A stretch of 64,000 nt of DNA from JANXVY01 sp040080145 (GCA_040080145.1 JBEBJA010000090.1:54213-118212); one strand, 5' to 3'; numbered from the stretch's first letter, positions 17,819-27,063 are shown. A program made the numbers and translations. Notes: a model not told the origin generated them from the letters alone.

Positions 17819-18472
17819 ATGGAGAACTCACCGAAAATTCCGTCACCGCGTGTGAAACGCAAAGACCGAGCGTGGAACAAGGGCAAAGCTGTGGGTCCGA
17901 AGGCCGCCCTCAGCGCCGATCAGGTTAAGCTCATCCGAAACAGCCTTGCTGCCGGGAAAGAGTGGCGCGACCTCGCTCTGTTCGGAGCCGCCATCGACAC
18001 AATGCTCCGTGCAGTTGATCTATTGAAGCTGCGCGTCTCGGATATCACCGACCCATCCGGCGCCATCCTTGATGAATTCGGTCTCAAGCAGCAGAAGACC
18101 GGCGAACCCCATCGCGTAGCGCTGTCGGCTTCCACTAAGGCGGTGCTGGATACTTGGCTCTCCATCGCCCGTAAGCTGCCAGATGATCTGGTGTTCACCG
18201 GCCTTAAGGCACCAAACCTGTACCGCGCCCTTAGCCGACGCCAGTACGGCCAGCTGGTGAAGAAGTGGGCCACACTGGCGAGGGTGGCTGATCCGAGCCT
18301 GTTCTCGACACATTCCCTGCGCCGCACGCGGGCGGCCTATGTTTACGAGCAGACCCGTAACATCGAAGTTGTGAAGACCCTACTAGGTCAGAAAACCGTT
18401 GCGTCGACATCCGCCTACCTCAACATCGACAAAAAACGGGCGTTGGACATCGGGCGGAAGTATGAGCTGTGA
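17819..18472 (+). CDS. Small tyrosine recombinase, catalytic domain only
   Basis: A 217-residue member of the phage-integrase family without the usual arm- or core-binding N-terminal domain. Visible catalytic positions are the first Arg in TMLRAVDLLKLR (about residue 64), a Lys in LKQQKTGEPHRV, HSLRRTRAAY (His-x-x-Arg, about 167-170) and the tyrosine in STSAYLNIDKK (about 201). The position usually held by His or Trp (LGHxS) is Gln here (LLGQKTV). Such short enzymes often resolve plasmid or element dimers. Repeats just upstream could be its target. Confidence 0.75.
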   Translation: MENSPKIPSPRVKRKDRAWNKGKAVGPKAALSADQVKLIRNSLAAGKEWRDLALFGAAIDTMLRAVDLLKLRVSDITDPSGAILDEFGLKQQKTGEPHRVALSASTKAVLDTWLSIARKLPDDLVFTGLKAPNLYRALSRRQYGQLVKKWATLARVADPSLFSTHSLRRTRAAYVYEQTRNIEVVKTLLGQKTVASTSAYLNIDKKRALDIGRKYEL

Positions 18473-18524
18473 GTCTGCCCTTCTTGTCGGCATGAGGTCG
18501 AAGAATCGAATCAAGGAATTTGAT

Positions 18525-19388
18525 ATGCCGTTCTGCATTTACACGGACCAAGATGTTTCGGTGGAACTGGGGAATTTAGATCATATTATCCCTCTTTCGC
18601 TTGGGGGGAGCGATGATTTCTGCATTTGGTCTGATAGCGACTACAACTCCGAGCTTGGATCAGCCGTTGATGGTGTAATAGCCAACGACTTTCTTGTTAT
18701 GCTCGCGAGGCGCGATGCAGATGCGCGCGGTCACAATAAACGTGAGCCAGTTCCAATATGGAAGCGAACCACCCTTGCTGGCCAACCTGTTCAGGTTAAG
18801 CTTGGCCGTGAAAAAATTGAAGTGTGGGACGCGAAGACCCGCTCAATCATGCCCGATGAAGACGTCATTGGGCGCGAGTTCGAAACTACGCACCAAGTCG
18901 ATAGATTCGATCCCATTCGCTTTACCGCCAAAGTGGCTTTGGGTGCGGCCTACTTCATCTATGAAGATGCAATCCGAGTAGCAATGGATTGCAATGCCTT
19001 ACGTCAAATCATCTCCCTCGACCCAGTCAAGGCTAGAGTTGGCCAGAAGCTGCTGCCTGCAGGGATTACGGTTTGCGATCGCTTGCACGCTGACGCCAAC
19101 GGTGATTCAGCGACTGGTTCGATGTATCGCGGGCTATGCGAGTTCACCAACCGCTCTACAGTAATCGCGGTTCCACACGATGATTCAATTGGCTTCCACG
19201 TCGGAGTTTTGGGAATGTTCATGGCTTCCATTTTTATCCCAGCCGACACCTCGACGCTCCCTAATGATGGGCTTCATGATCTTGGGCATGTCATCTTGTT
19301 GGCGCCAGGTCAGATGGAGCGGATTTCGTTTCGCGAGCTTGCTCTTAAGTTTCAGCGCTCGATCGATGAAGTCGACAAGGAGGGATAG
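18525..19388 (+). CDS. HNH-endonuclease-like protein
   Basis: A 287-residue protein. ATG 18525 is preceded by AAGGAA at good spacing; frame extensions upstream overlap the recombinase gene. The N-terminal domain carries an HNH-like pattern: LDHIIPLSLGGSDDF (about residues 19-33) followed by DYNSELGSAVDG (Asn and Gly in place). The remaining 230 residues, including ATHQVDRFDPIRFTAKVALGAAYFIYEDA-like helices, are not recognised. It could be a restriction-like or homing-type nuclease; activity is not demonstrated. It follows the recombinase by 50 bp. Confidence 0.6.
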   Translation: MPFCIYTDQDVSVELGNLDHIIPLSLGGSDDFCIWSDSDYNSELGSAVDGVIANDFLVMLARRDADARGHNKREPVPIWKRTTLAGQPVQVKLGREKIEVWDAKTRSIMPDEDVIGREFETTHQVDRFDPIRFTAKVALGAAYFIYEDAIRVAMDCNALRQIISLDPVKARVGQKLLPAGITVCDRLHADANGDSATGSMYRGLCEFTNRSTVIAVPHDDSIGFHVGVLGMFMASIFIPADTSTLPNDGLHDLGHVILLAPGQMERISFRELALKFQRSIDEVDKEG

Positions 19389-19498
19389 CTCACGGCTCCC
19401 ATGAGGGTTTTGTGGCCAATAGCGTCCTCAGCCTCGGGTTATCCTCCGCTGGCTTAGCCAACGCTTCATTGAAGCGAACCCAATCTTCGGCCGACAGC

Positions 19499-19827
19499 TG
19501 AGCCGTTGACAGAGTTTGCACAACCAGTTCACACATTTTGAATAACTGATTGAAAATAAACAATAGTGCCTACCTATCAAAATTGCCATTGCAATCCGAC
19601 GCCAAGATTGTTGTGAATTTATATTGCGGTCAGTCTCAATTTCTCAATTAAATTATGCAATAGATAAATCCGCAAAAATGCTGGATATCCATTTTTATTG
19701 CCTGAACGATCGTTTGTGCAATTTGCTAAATGCCTTGTGTAGCCTTGGGGTGCATCAAAATATATCGTCAGTTCAATCTATTACATAAAATGTGTGAACT
19801 GGTTGTGCAAACTCTGTCATAGGCTCA
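19499..19827. mobile_element. 329-bp MITE-like element with 41-bp inverted repeats
   Basis: The ends 19499-19539 and 19787-19827 are inverted repeats matching at 39 of 41 positions; the two mismatches are adjacent (positions 7-8). The outer sequence begins TGAGCC and the inner 33 bp are identical, including TTGCACAACCAGTTCACACA. The interior is AT-rich and has no gene. I see no clear target duplication. Length and repeat size resemble Tn3-derived miniature elements, but the terminal sequence is not the canonical Tn3 GGGG type. Confidence 0.8.
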
Positions 19828-19839
19828 AATACCGAACAT

Positions 19840-20319
19840 GTGTTTCCGATACTCACCAAGCTGCTGTCGACCAACGATTTTATCGTCGTCGAGTCAGACC
19901 ACCTATTGCGCCACCCGCACTCGACGCTTGAGACGCATTACGGGAAGGGCATATACTTCCATAAGGTAGCGCCAGACATGGTTTGTGTAGGCGAGCTTGA
20001 GATCGTCCATCCGGGACAACGCCCCATCGGTTACGGGCTCCTTCAAGGGCGTCACTACCGCATGGACACCTCTGGCAGATGGTTGGCGACGATGCATGTT
20101 GATGATTGCCCCTGCGGTTATGATGCGCTTCACGCTCACCATCTTGTTGTAGCGGACCATTTCGAGGGCGAGTTGAGGCGTTCCCAGTATCAACCGATCC
20201 GTGTCGGGATTCAGATCTATAATGGTCTGAACCCAGATCTTAGTTTGGCATATCTCAAAGAGAGTGATGATTCCAAGCCCTACTTCTCGGACATGAAACT
20301 GGCCAGTAATGCCGCATAG
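19840..20319 (+). CDS. Unidentified protein, possibly N-terminally truncated by the MITE-like element
   Basis: A 159-residue frame beginning at GTG 19840 with no clear ribosome-binding site. The frame stays open upstream to 19798, inside the right inverted repeat, so the original start may have been lost when the element inserted. The product is cytoplasmic-looking with HYGKGIYFHKVAPDMVCVGE and a His/Asp/Cys-rich MHVDDCPCGYDALHAHHLV stretch that could bind metal. No family is recognised. Confidence 0.5.
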   Translation: MFPILTKLLSTNDFIVVESDHLLRHPHSTLETHYGKGIYFHKVAPDMVCVGELEIVHPGQRPIGYGLLQGRHYRMDTSGRWLATMHVDDCPCGYDALHAHHLVVADHFEGELRRSQYQPIRVGIQIYNGLNPDLSLAYLKESDDSKPYFSDMKLASNAA

Positions 20320-20585
20320 TACTTTATCGCGCGCCCCGCCCTCCCCCCTAAGGTGTCACTCTGTGACACGAATGTCGGGTCTCGGCCTCTATGGATAATC
20401 GTTCGTTCCGACCACTCTGGCCCATCAGCTCGCCTCATTTCCCCTGAAGCCGGATGGCCGAGTGTTGAACATCCTGTCAAAGCAGTCGATGGAGCTGTAA
20501 TATCTGGTCGTAATCGCCAATTTCGCGCCGTCGACGATTACGTAACACATTGAAATATAACAATTTTATTGTTTCTAATCGCCTT

Positions 20586-20604
20586 CTAATCGCCTGGCGA
20601 TTAG
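20586..20604 (-). terminator. Palindrome at the stop of the AlbA_2 gene
   Basis: CTAATCGCC-T-GGCGATTAG is a perfect 9-bp stem overlapping the stop codon of the leftward gene at 20601. A second CTAATCGCC lies just beyond. There is no good T run, so termination is likely but not certain. Confidence 0.45.
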
Positions 20605-22253
20605 GTTCGGGTGTAGTAAGCCCATCGCTTTTCGCCGTGTTTCACTAATTTGCCCTGATTTTTAAGCTTCGTCAGCAGCTTAGTCGCCTGGTTAGGGGCA
20701 AGGCCGCATAAATCGATAACCTCGTCACGCCTGATTTTTCCCTGTTGCTCGACATGGTCCAAGATCATCGCTTCCTGTCGAGCCGCGCTGATCCCTGCTT
20801 GCCGCGTGTAGTCCGTGCCCTTGCCCAGTTTACTGTAGACGGCCGCACTCATCGTGTAGGTTCGACCTTTGGCAACGCCATGGGCTTGCACCAACCCTGC
20901 CTCAACGAGGAGTTCAAGCTGCTGCTTCACTTCTGAAGCACTCAAAACTTTGATCTCATCTACTAATTCTGCCGCTGTCGCTCGTCGTGCAGTCAACAAT
21001 GCTTGGGCAACTACCAGCGCACTTAATGGAAGTGACTTCCCCCTCTTTTGCTGTTCGATGGCGATAAGCTCAACAAATTTTAGGTTTGCTTCAGCGGCGC
21101 TCAGATCCACCACTACCGTGGCGGCGGTACTTCGGTCGTATCGCGGCCTCGGTCGGCCATACTTGACCAGCCCTTCATAGATAATATCGACGCCCCGTCC
21201 CGTCCGCTCGGCAAGCCCGATCCTCTTGAAGGCGTTGGCAAGCACCTCGTTACGAGGCGACGGCGGGTGGCTCAGCAGATTATCTGGAGTAATCCCCTCA
21301 AGGAACCCCCCCGGACTTGATATACTTAGAACGTCATCGCGCCACTGGATGTAGACCTGCCCACGCATCGTGTAGTCGCGGTGAGTGACCGCGTTCACAA
21401 CGGCCTCGCGAAACGCTTGGCGGTCGACATTCGGCACCGCCACACGGAACAAGCCAACCTGCACCTCTTGTTCCAGCGCATGCGCTCGATAATAGCTTTC
21501 CAACTGCTCAAAAACGCGGATCAACGGGGCCTTCGAGAAGTCGTTCACCGCTACCTTCGTGCCTTTGAACACTTGGAAAGCAACCTCATGGGTCGGCACA
21601 TGCTGTGCTATATGATCTTCGCGCCCGATCACCAAAAGGCCCGCGTAGGTTAGACACCGTTTGCCACCATCCATTGCGATAAATCGCAGGGCACCATCCA
21701 ACTCGTCGTCGGTCAACTTTAAGAGGGTTTTGTCAGCCGACAGATTAGCTTCGATTGTTCGCCGCAGCCGAACTCTTTCGAGGGGATCAAGCGCTTCAGG
21801 ACCCAGCCCTGGAACGGTCTGGCCTGAAAAGTCAAATCCTCCAAAGTGCGCAAGGCGACTGGCGAACTCATGCGGCAACATTGGAACGCACTCGGGCTCA
21901 TTGATGTGGTTCAGCCGACGGCGTACGGCCTTCCCTCCACTTGTGGCGACGACAACACGACTCATCGGTACTTCGATCGCTGCCACAGTAGTGCTGTTTG
22001 TCTGTACCAATCTCGCCATTACTGAAACAGAAGGACTTGTCCGGTTTTCTACGAGTGCTGGAAGACCAGAGATATCTTTATGGCTTGCATGGAGGCCGGT
22101 TACGGTGCCGTCCTTCTCGATGCCAAGGTAGAGCGTGCCGCCCTGACCATTCGCCAAGCAAACAATCGCCTCGACGAGCGCATCGTCAGGCAAGCGATCG
22201 CGGTCGCTCTTGAACTCGACAGTCAGTGTTTCCTTGGTCGGCAAACTTGGCAT
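20601..22253 (-). CDS. AlbA_2 (Schlafen-like) DNA-binding / ATPase protein
   Basis: A 550-residue protein. ATG 22253 has GAGGGG six bases upstream and starts MPSLPTKETLTVEFKSDRD, the typical opening of the AlbA_2 domain (residues about 5-120, with ANGQGGTLYLGIEKDG). A RecG-like HATPase_c_4 domain follows (FREAVVNAVTHRDYTMRG, about 280; SPGGFLEGITPDNLL, about 320; GLAERTGRGVDIIYE, about 355). The C-terminus holds two winged-helix-like repeats ending QATKLLTKLKNQGKLVKHG. Proteins of this design are often annotated as regulators and are common in defence islands. It is a single gene between the MITE-flanked unknown gene and the relaxase operon. Confidence 0.82.
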   Translation of the reverse strand: MPSLPTKETLTVEFKSDRDRLPDDALVEAIVCLANGQGGTLYLGIEKDGTVTGLHASHKDISGLPALVENRTSPSVSVMARLVQTNSTTVAAIEVPMSRVVVATSGGKAVRRRLNHINEPECVPMLPHEFASRLAHFGGFDFSGQTVPGLGPEALDPLERVRLRRTIEANLSADKTLLKLTDDELDGALRFIAMDGGKRCLTYAGLLVIGREDHIAQHVPTHEVAFQVFKGTKVAVNDFSKAPLIRVFEQLESYYRAHALEQEVQVGLFRVAVPNVDRQAFREAVVNAVTHRDYTMRGQVYIQWRDDVLSISSPGGFLEGITPDNLLSHPPSPRNEVLANAFKRIGLAERTGRGVDIIYEGLVKYGRPRPRYDRSTAATVVVDLSAAEANLKFVELIAIEQQKRGKSLPLSALVVAQALLTARRATAAELVDEIKVLSASEVKQQLELLVEAGLVQAHGVAKGRTYTMSAAVYSKLGKGTDYTRQAGISAARQEAMILDHVEQQGKIRRDEVIDLCGLAPNQATKLLTKLKNQGKLVKHGEKRWAYYTRT

Positions 22254-22564
22254 TGATTCCCCTCTGTGAGGATAGTGGCCGCCGGAAGCAAAAGGTGCAA
22301 GCCGAATGCCCCCGCATTGGGCAGCCGAGAACCGGATATCTGACCCAATCAAAATTGCTCAGTAACTTGGGAGGAAAACTCAAGAGTAGCTCTCTACCCC
22401 CCAATCCCGTAGTTCGACCGAAAAGACCAATCCCTTCGTCCCGACCGCAACACAACTGGCCGACGACGGGCGGGGCAGTCAAGGCCGGCCCCACGGGCCG
22501 CCCCAGCTTGGCCTTGACGGCGACGGACGCGACGGCAGAATGAAAACCTACGGGCTAGGTTGCG
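22254..22564. other. Intergenic, no gene seen
   Basis: About 310 bp upstream of the AlbA_2 gene and downstream of the relaxase operon. It must hold the AlbA_2 promoter. I see no strong repeat, RNA gene or recognisable operator. Confidence 0.4.
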
Positions 22565-23491
22565 CTATCGCTCCAAACCTTCGTCGCGCGCTCGTTCGCG
22601 TTCCGATTCGGGCTCTGGTTTCTCGACGCGCTGCTTCTCCGGCTCAGAATACCGCAACTTCAATAACTGCTCCTGCCATTTCAATTCAAATATCGTCCAC
22701 TGATCTTCGGGGTCATTGCGAACCAAGCAGCTTCCAGCTTCGTCACGCAGCTCTTGCAATTCCTTTGAACTGTTGATGGCTTCCAACACCTTGGTTTCGC
22801 TTGCATTGATATCTGGTGGGATCTGCCTCTTCGGTTCTGCTGGGTCGCTTCGTGCAGCCTCTACCCGCGCCACCCGTTCGCGGAAGAACTGCTTTTCCAC
22901 CTGCTCGCGATCGAAGTTAGACTGGCCACCTGCGAGTCTCTCAACCCATTGTTCGTAGTCCGTCGCAGGTATCGCCCATGCTTCTTTCCAAACATCGGCC
23001 ATTACTTTGCGCGGTCGCTCCATTTGAACGGGATTCAGGCATACGACTAGATTTCTGTCGGGCTTTTCCATCACACGAACTGGACCTTGCCCGCTGATTG
23101 TCCGCGCATATCCCCTTACTGGCTCGTTGATGTCTCTATCGGTATTGATGGTGTTTTTTGTGAACTTACCATCTGGCAGTTCTTCAGATTCGGGCTGTGC
23201 AGCGATCTCACGCTCCCTGACTGCCGATCGTACTTGCTCTAGAATGACTTCCGTTCGACCAAGCTTTGCCCATTCCGCTTTGCCCCACGGCGTAATAGCC
23301 TGCCAGCGCTCGTATTGATCGCCCTCCAATCCGCGCCGCATGGCTTCGGCCAGCAGCGCCTGCGGGATGCCTTCGAGTGGATTCTCAGGGATTTCCCCTT
23401 CGACGGCTTCAATGTGGTAGTCGCCGTAGTCGTCAATTTCATAGGTGACGCGGAATGGCAGACCCTCAGCCCCCTTTTTAATCCTGCCCAT
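22565..23491 (-). CDS. Accessory protein encoded behind the second relaxase, unknown
   Basis: A 308-residue hydrophilic protein. The start at 23491 follows GAGGGG and lies 8 bp after the relaxase stop, so the two are one transcript. The segment LPFRVTYEIDDYGDYHIEAVEGEIPENPLEGIPQALLAEA mirrors a stretch inside the relaxase (YRLIYGTSKLGEPNIQGIEGEVPPDLLAGIPADVLADA), so this gene shares a duplicated domain with its neighbour. The C-terminus is strongly charged and helical (EKQRVEKPEPESERERARDE). It may be a relaxosome helper, an inference from position and the shared domain only. Confidence 0.65.
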   Translation of the reverse strand: MGRIKKGAEGLPFRVTYEIDDYGDYHIEAVEGEIPENPLEGIPQALLAEAMRRGLEGDQYERWQAITPWGKAEWAKLGRTEVILEQVRSAVREREIAAQPESEELPDGKFTKNTINTDRDINEPVRGYARTISGQGPVRVMEKPDRNLVVCLNPVQMERPRKVMADVWKEAWAIPATDYEQWVERLAGGQSNFDREQVEKQFFRERVARVEAARSDPAEPKRQIPPDINASETKVLEAINSSKELQELRDEAGSCLVRNDPEDQWTIFELKWQEQLLKLRYSEPEKQRVEKPEPESERERARDEGLER

Positions 23492-23498
23492 GTTCCCC

Positions 23499-25745
23499 TC
23501 ACAGCTCCATTTCAAAGTCGCGATTCTTCTCAGGTTTTCTTTCTGGCATTGGCTGTTGCTGCGGTTGTGCTGCCTTCTGCCTCTCCCAAGCTTCGCAGAA
23601 CGCGACCCACTGCTCATCTGAGGTGTTGGTTGGGATTGCCGGGATCTCAAACGGCTTGAACTGCTTTTCCCGCCATCGAAGAGCCTGCTGATCTTTGGTC
23701 TCGGCTGCGGCTTCTTTGCGAGATCTCTTGGCCGCCGCCACAATCTCCGCACGCTCACGTTTGGCATCTGCCGCCGCCGCTATCTGGTGCTGCCGTTCAA
23801 GCCGCTTTTCTTCTTCAATTGCGCGCCGACGCACAACTTGCTCGATGCGTTCATTCATCAAGAACTCGATGACCTCGCGTCGATCATCCGGGGAAAGATT
23901 GCGAGCGGCATCAGTCACGCGCCGCTCGAACCAAGTCGCCTCCATGTGGAATGCCTCATTGTAGGTATCGCGGTCGACCATGCGTGGTTTGGATGGCATG
24001 TTGCCATAGCGTTCCACCCTGACCCTGGTGAACTCACCTGGACGGACGTCGAGATGGATAGTGATGTTCGGCTTGGCTGCTACGGCTCTCTCCGAGCCTT
24101 TGCTCTGACTGATCTTCGGACTGGGTGTAGATTCTCGACGCGGCGTCTCACCCCGCTCCCACCGCTTCACCATTTCATCGGCTTTTAATTTCGCCGCGTA
24201 CCAGATGGGGTCGTTGCTCATGGTTGGCGGAAGCTCACGTGATTCCGCCCCGCCATTCGGTGGTTCAGCAGCCTTCTTCGCCGCTTCCAGCTCGTCCTGC
24301 TTAGCCTTCTCGCGATTGGCCAACAGCTCTTTCACCTGTTCGAACAGGACAGCGGTCTTTGCCGCATCTACCAGCGATTTATCGTCCGTTGCCCAAATGC
24401 AATTGTAAGCTTTACACTGTTCGGGTGTCAGGCGGATCTTCCGCGCGTCGGCCAACACGTCAGCTGGTATGCCAGCAAGGAGATCGGGTGGCACCTCACC
24501 CTCGATGCCTTGGATGTTGGGTTCTCCAAGTTTCGAAGTTCCGTAAATTAGGCGATACGGAAGGCTTTTCCTCATCGTGAATGCCGTCGTCACAGCGGCC
24601 TCCTCTTTGGTCCATTGTCTGTAGTCTGAAACCGATTCGGCATTGCTGGCATCCTCTTCCGCCCACTGTGCACCGTGAATTTTTTTCAGATGTTCCAACT
24701 CCGCTGCGAGGGCGGCGGTCTTGATGGCGTCCCAGTAGTCCAGCTCAGATTCGCCGTGCTGATCCTTGTCAGCCTTCTTGGAGTTCTCGTCGGAAATGGG
24801 GGCATTAGAAGCTGAGAATGTACCGCCAACTCCATCGGTCGATTTTTGACCTTGCTCCTTTGCAACCCGCTCTAAAAATTCCATCCATGGAGCCGCCGCT
24901 TCATTCTCAGCATCTACAACCCCCCTCTCCGCCAGTCTCCTTTCCAGCTGTTCAGCCACCACGGCTAGTTTCTGATTCCGAACTACTTCCTCGGCTGCCC
25001 TTTCCGCGCGGCGAACACGTTCAGCGTTGAGATCCACAATTTCGGCGGCGCGTTCGGAACGTGTGCGCCCCTGATCGATCCCTGGATAATCGATGACCCG
25101 ATCGCCCTGCTCTGACCCTGGAGCATTGCCGACCACCTTTTGTTTCGATTCCGCCCGAGCCCCCCGCTCCGCCATGGCTTTCGCCTTCGGGCCGATATGA
25201 ATGCCAGCTTCCCGTTCGATACCCTGTGCCTTAAGCGTGCGCCGGTCGATCCGCACACTCAGTCCGGCTTGCGCGAGTGCGGCGTTGGCATGCTGCTCCC
25301 AGACTTCGCGCAACCACTCTGTTGAGTCCCGTTCGCTCAATCCAATCACGCGCCGTCCTGTCTCTGGGTCGCGGTCTCGCACCACGAGATGGCAGTGATG
25401 ATTGTGGGCGGCCTTGCCCTTGGCATGGAACGCGGCCAACCATGATGCCCGCCCCTTTGTCACCTCTTCGGCGAAGGCGCGCACCAACTCCATCTGCTGC
25501 ACTTCGGTCAACTCATGAGGCAGTGCTATCCGCAACTTGTCGGCAACTCTGGCGTTCTTGCGGTCGCGATCTTCTTCCGCTTTCAACCACGCCCGTGCCT
25601 TGCCCATCCGTTCCGGCATGCGTGCAGCCATCACCACCGTGCGTGTCCGAGAGAGCACAATATAGCGAAGGTGTGCCGCTGCCGTGTAGGGCGCCGCCTG
25701 GTGCTTCTTGCTGATCTTGCTGTGGTTGAATGAGTAGATCGCCAC
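23499..25745 (-). CDS. mobA: MobA/MobL-family relaxase, long form
   Basis: A 748-residue relaxase. The N-terminus MAIYSFNHSKISKKHQAAPYTAAAHLRY is a MobA/MobL start; the metal motif appears as HNHHCHLVVRDRD near residue 118. LRIALPHELTEVQQMELVRAF and LSVRIDRRTLKAQGIEREAGIHIGPKA are family landmarks also present in the first relaxase. The C-terminal 500 residues are charged, helix-rich and contain the domain shared with the downstream protein. No Walker motifs of a fused helicase are seen. A well-formed oriT lies 120-150 bp upstream. Confidence 0.88.
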   Translation of the reverse strand: MAIYSFNHSKISKKHQAAPYTAAAHLRYIVLSRTRTVVMAARMPERMGKARAWLKAEEDRDRKNARVADKLRIALPHELTEVQQMELVRAFAEEVTKGRASWLAAFHAKGKAAHNHHCHLVVRDRDPETGRRVIGLSERDSTEWLREVWEQHANAALAQAGLSVRIDRRTLKAQGIEREAGIHIGPKAKAMAERGARAESKQKVVGNAPGSEQGDRVIDYPGIDQGRTRSERAAEIVDLNAERVRRAERAAEEVVRNQKLAVVAEQLERRLAERGVVDAENEAAAPWMEFLERVAKEQGQKSTDGVGGTFSASNAPISDENSKKADKDQHGESELDYWDAIKTAALAAELEHLKKIHGAQWAEEDASNAESVSDYRQWTKEEAAVTTAFTMRKSLPYRLIYGTSKLGEPNIQGIEGEVPPDLLAGIPADVLADARKIRLTPEQCKAYNCIWATDDKSLVDAAKTAVLFEQVKELLANREKAKQDELEAAKKAAEPPNGGAESRELPPTMSNDPIWYAAKLKADEMVKRWERGETPRRESTPSPKISQSKGSERAVAAKPNITIHLDVRPGEFTRVRVERYGNMPSKPRMVDRDTYNEAFHMEATWFERRVTDAARNLSPDDRREVIEFLMNERIEQVVRRRAIEEEKRLERQHQIAAAADAKRERAEIVAAAKRSRKEAAAETKDQQALRWREKQFKPFEIPAIPTNTSDEQWVAFCEAWERQKAAQPQQQPMPERKPEKNRDFEMEL

Positions 25746-25862
25746 GGCTGCCCATCGCTGGATTGCACGCTCACAGGGGACGCTTGCTCGACACCACTTT
25801 CACAAAACGCGAGAGTTACTATTCAGGCGATTCCGATAACTCAATTGCGATACAACTTTCGC

Positions 25863-25893
25863 GGTTTTGCGAAGCAAAACCATAAGTGCGCAC
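25863..25893 (+). other. oriT: Candidate oriT: hairpin followed by ATAAGTGCGC
   Basis: GGTTTTGC-GAA-GCAAAACC (25863-25881) is a perfect 8-bp stem directly followed by ATAAGTGCGC (25882-25891). RSF1010 oriT has the same plan: an inverted repeat ending in AAACC followed within two bases by TAAGTGCGC, with nicking inside the G-C step. The site is about 120 bp before the long relaxase start, on the opposite strand. Confidence 0.8.
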
Positions 25894-26296
25894 TGCAGGG
25901 CGCTCGATATAAATAGAGTATTGGCGATAAAGCTCAAGCGGGGCCGCAATTCCCGAGAATAAGAAACGCTTGAGGCCACACGGCACCGCGCTAGAAGCTG
26001 CCCAGGAAGGCGGGCGCCCCGTCCGCCTGCGGGCAGCGTAAAACCCCCGTAGAATGGCGCCCTGGCAGTATCGCGCGAGTGTTCTAGCGCTCGTGTCCGT
26101 TGAGTACTAGCCCCTGTGACATCACACTCGAAAATTATTTTCACGCCCTCTGGAATTGCCATTTATAGAACGCTCAATTACTCGCTGGTCGCTTCTGGCA
26201 ATTCCACTCTTTATATCGCTCTATTTCTCAGTAGCCGACATCATCCGACAATAATGCGCACGAATCCCCTCCGTCCCACGAGGGGGTATTTGGACC
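25894..26296. other. Leader between oriT and the next operon, no gene
   Basis: No supported gene. The stretch likely contains the promoter of the mobA operon and the rest of the transfer origin. Confidence 0.4.
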
Positions 26297-26320
26297 ATAA
26301 AAAAGGCGGCCAAAGCCGCC
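26297..26320 (-). terminator. Factor-independent terminator
   Basis: On the minus strand GGCGGC-TTTG-GCCGCC is followed by TTTTTTAT. It terminates the leftward gene ending at 26345. Confidence 0.85.
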
Positions 26321-26344
26321 TGTGGAACGAGACACAGGACGTGC

Positions 26345-26644
26345 CTAGAAGGGCGCGTCCTCGTCGTAGGGTACGAGAGCAGCTGTTGATGCTCCAGAAG
26401 CCTTCGCAGGGGCCTCTGAAGCGGCCTGGCTTTCGCCAGAGGTATCTCTGGGTTTGACCTTGCGCATCACGAGGCGGCACTCGCTGCCGCCGGCTGGCAA
26501 AAGGTCGAGCTTGATACCGAACCCTTCGTTGTCACGGTTGGCCCAGGCTGCCCCGATTTTGGTCCAGAACGGCTTCTGCTCGCTGCCGGTCACGAAGAAC
26601 AGTTCGTAGGTGGGACGGCGGCCTTGGGTTTGTGGGGTGGTCAT
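26345..26644 (-). CDS. Small plasmid-type protein, paralogue of 10414 and 32969 products
   Basis: A 99-residue protein. The first 65 residues match the product at 32969-33199 closely in plan (RPTYELFFVTGSEQKPFWTK-IGAAWANRDNEGFGIKLDLLPAG, then CRLVMRKVKPRD). The tail is Ala-rich and ends acidic (YDEDAPF), reminiscent of single-stranded-DNA-binding proteins, though the body is not an SSB I recognise. AAGGAG lies 9 bp before the start. A leader homologous to that of the 33199 gene precedes it, and a strong terminator follows, so it is a monocistronic unit. Confidence 0.65.
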   Translation of the reverse strand: MTTPQTQGRRPTYELFFVTGSEQKPFWTKIGAAWANRDNEGFGIKLDLLPAGGSECRLVMRKVKPRDTSGESQAASEAPAKASGASTAALVPYDEDAPF

Positions 26645-26810
26645 GGTGGTTTCTCCTTCGGTTGGTGAAGGCCGCGCCCTTCGCGGCCTGTCGCCACGTT
26701 CTTGGACGGTCGCGGGGACGCCCTGCCACGCCCTGAAACCGTCAGGCGCGCACTGGCGCGGGGCTTGCGGGGCGTCTCCTCGTCCGTCACCGTGCGCGAC
26801 AGGAGATTAC
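26645..26810 (-). promoter_or_regulatory. Duplicated leader shared with the gene starting at 33199
   Basis: GCGGGGCTTGCGG (about 26759-26771) followed by GTCACCGTGCGCGACAG (26784-26802) parallels GCGGGGCTTGCGG and CTGTCAC-TGTT-GTGACAG before the 33199 gene. In both cases the palindromic part is about 140 bp from the start codon. This suggests common transcription control. The DNA from 26810 to 27023 has no gene I can support. Confidence 0.55.
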
Positions 26811-27023
26811 CGCGATGGGTGTCGGTCGTTCCCGTCCATCGAGGAGAACCCACGACCACACCGTCGATCCCGCCGCCCCCTGCCCTGCCTGTTCGTGTGA
26901 CAGGAAGAGCCACAGTTCTGGTAATGCGAGGGGAACCTGTCGGCTGTTGTCGAAACGAGGGGGAGGAAGAGCGCCGCCAACTGCCGCCAGCCGACACGAG
27001 CCGCCGCCAATGCGCAGGTGGCA

Positions 27024-27046
27024 TAAAAAAACCCCGCGAACGGGGC
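27024..27046 (-). terminator. Factor-independent terminator
   Basis: On the minus strand AGCCCCG-TTCG-CGGGGTTTTTTTAT: a strong stem with a seven-T run, 18 bp after the stop of the leftward gene ending at 27064. Confidence 0.9.
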
Positions 27047-27063
27047 TCGGTGCGATGACGCGG

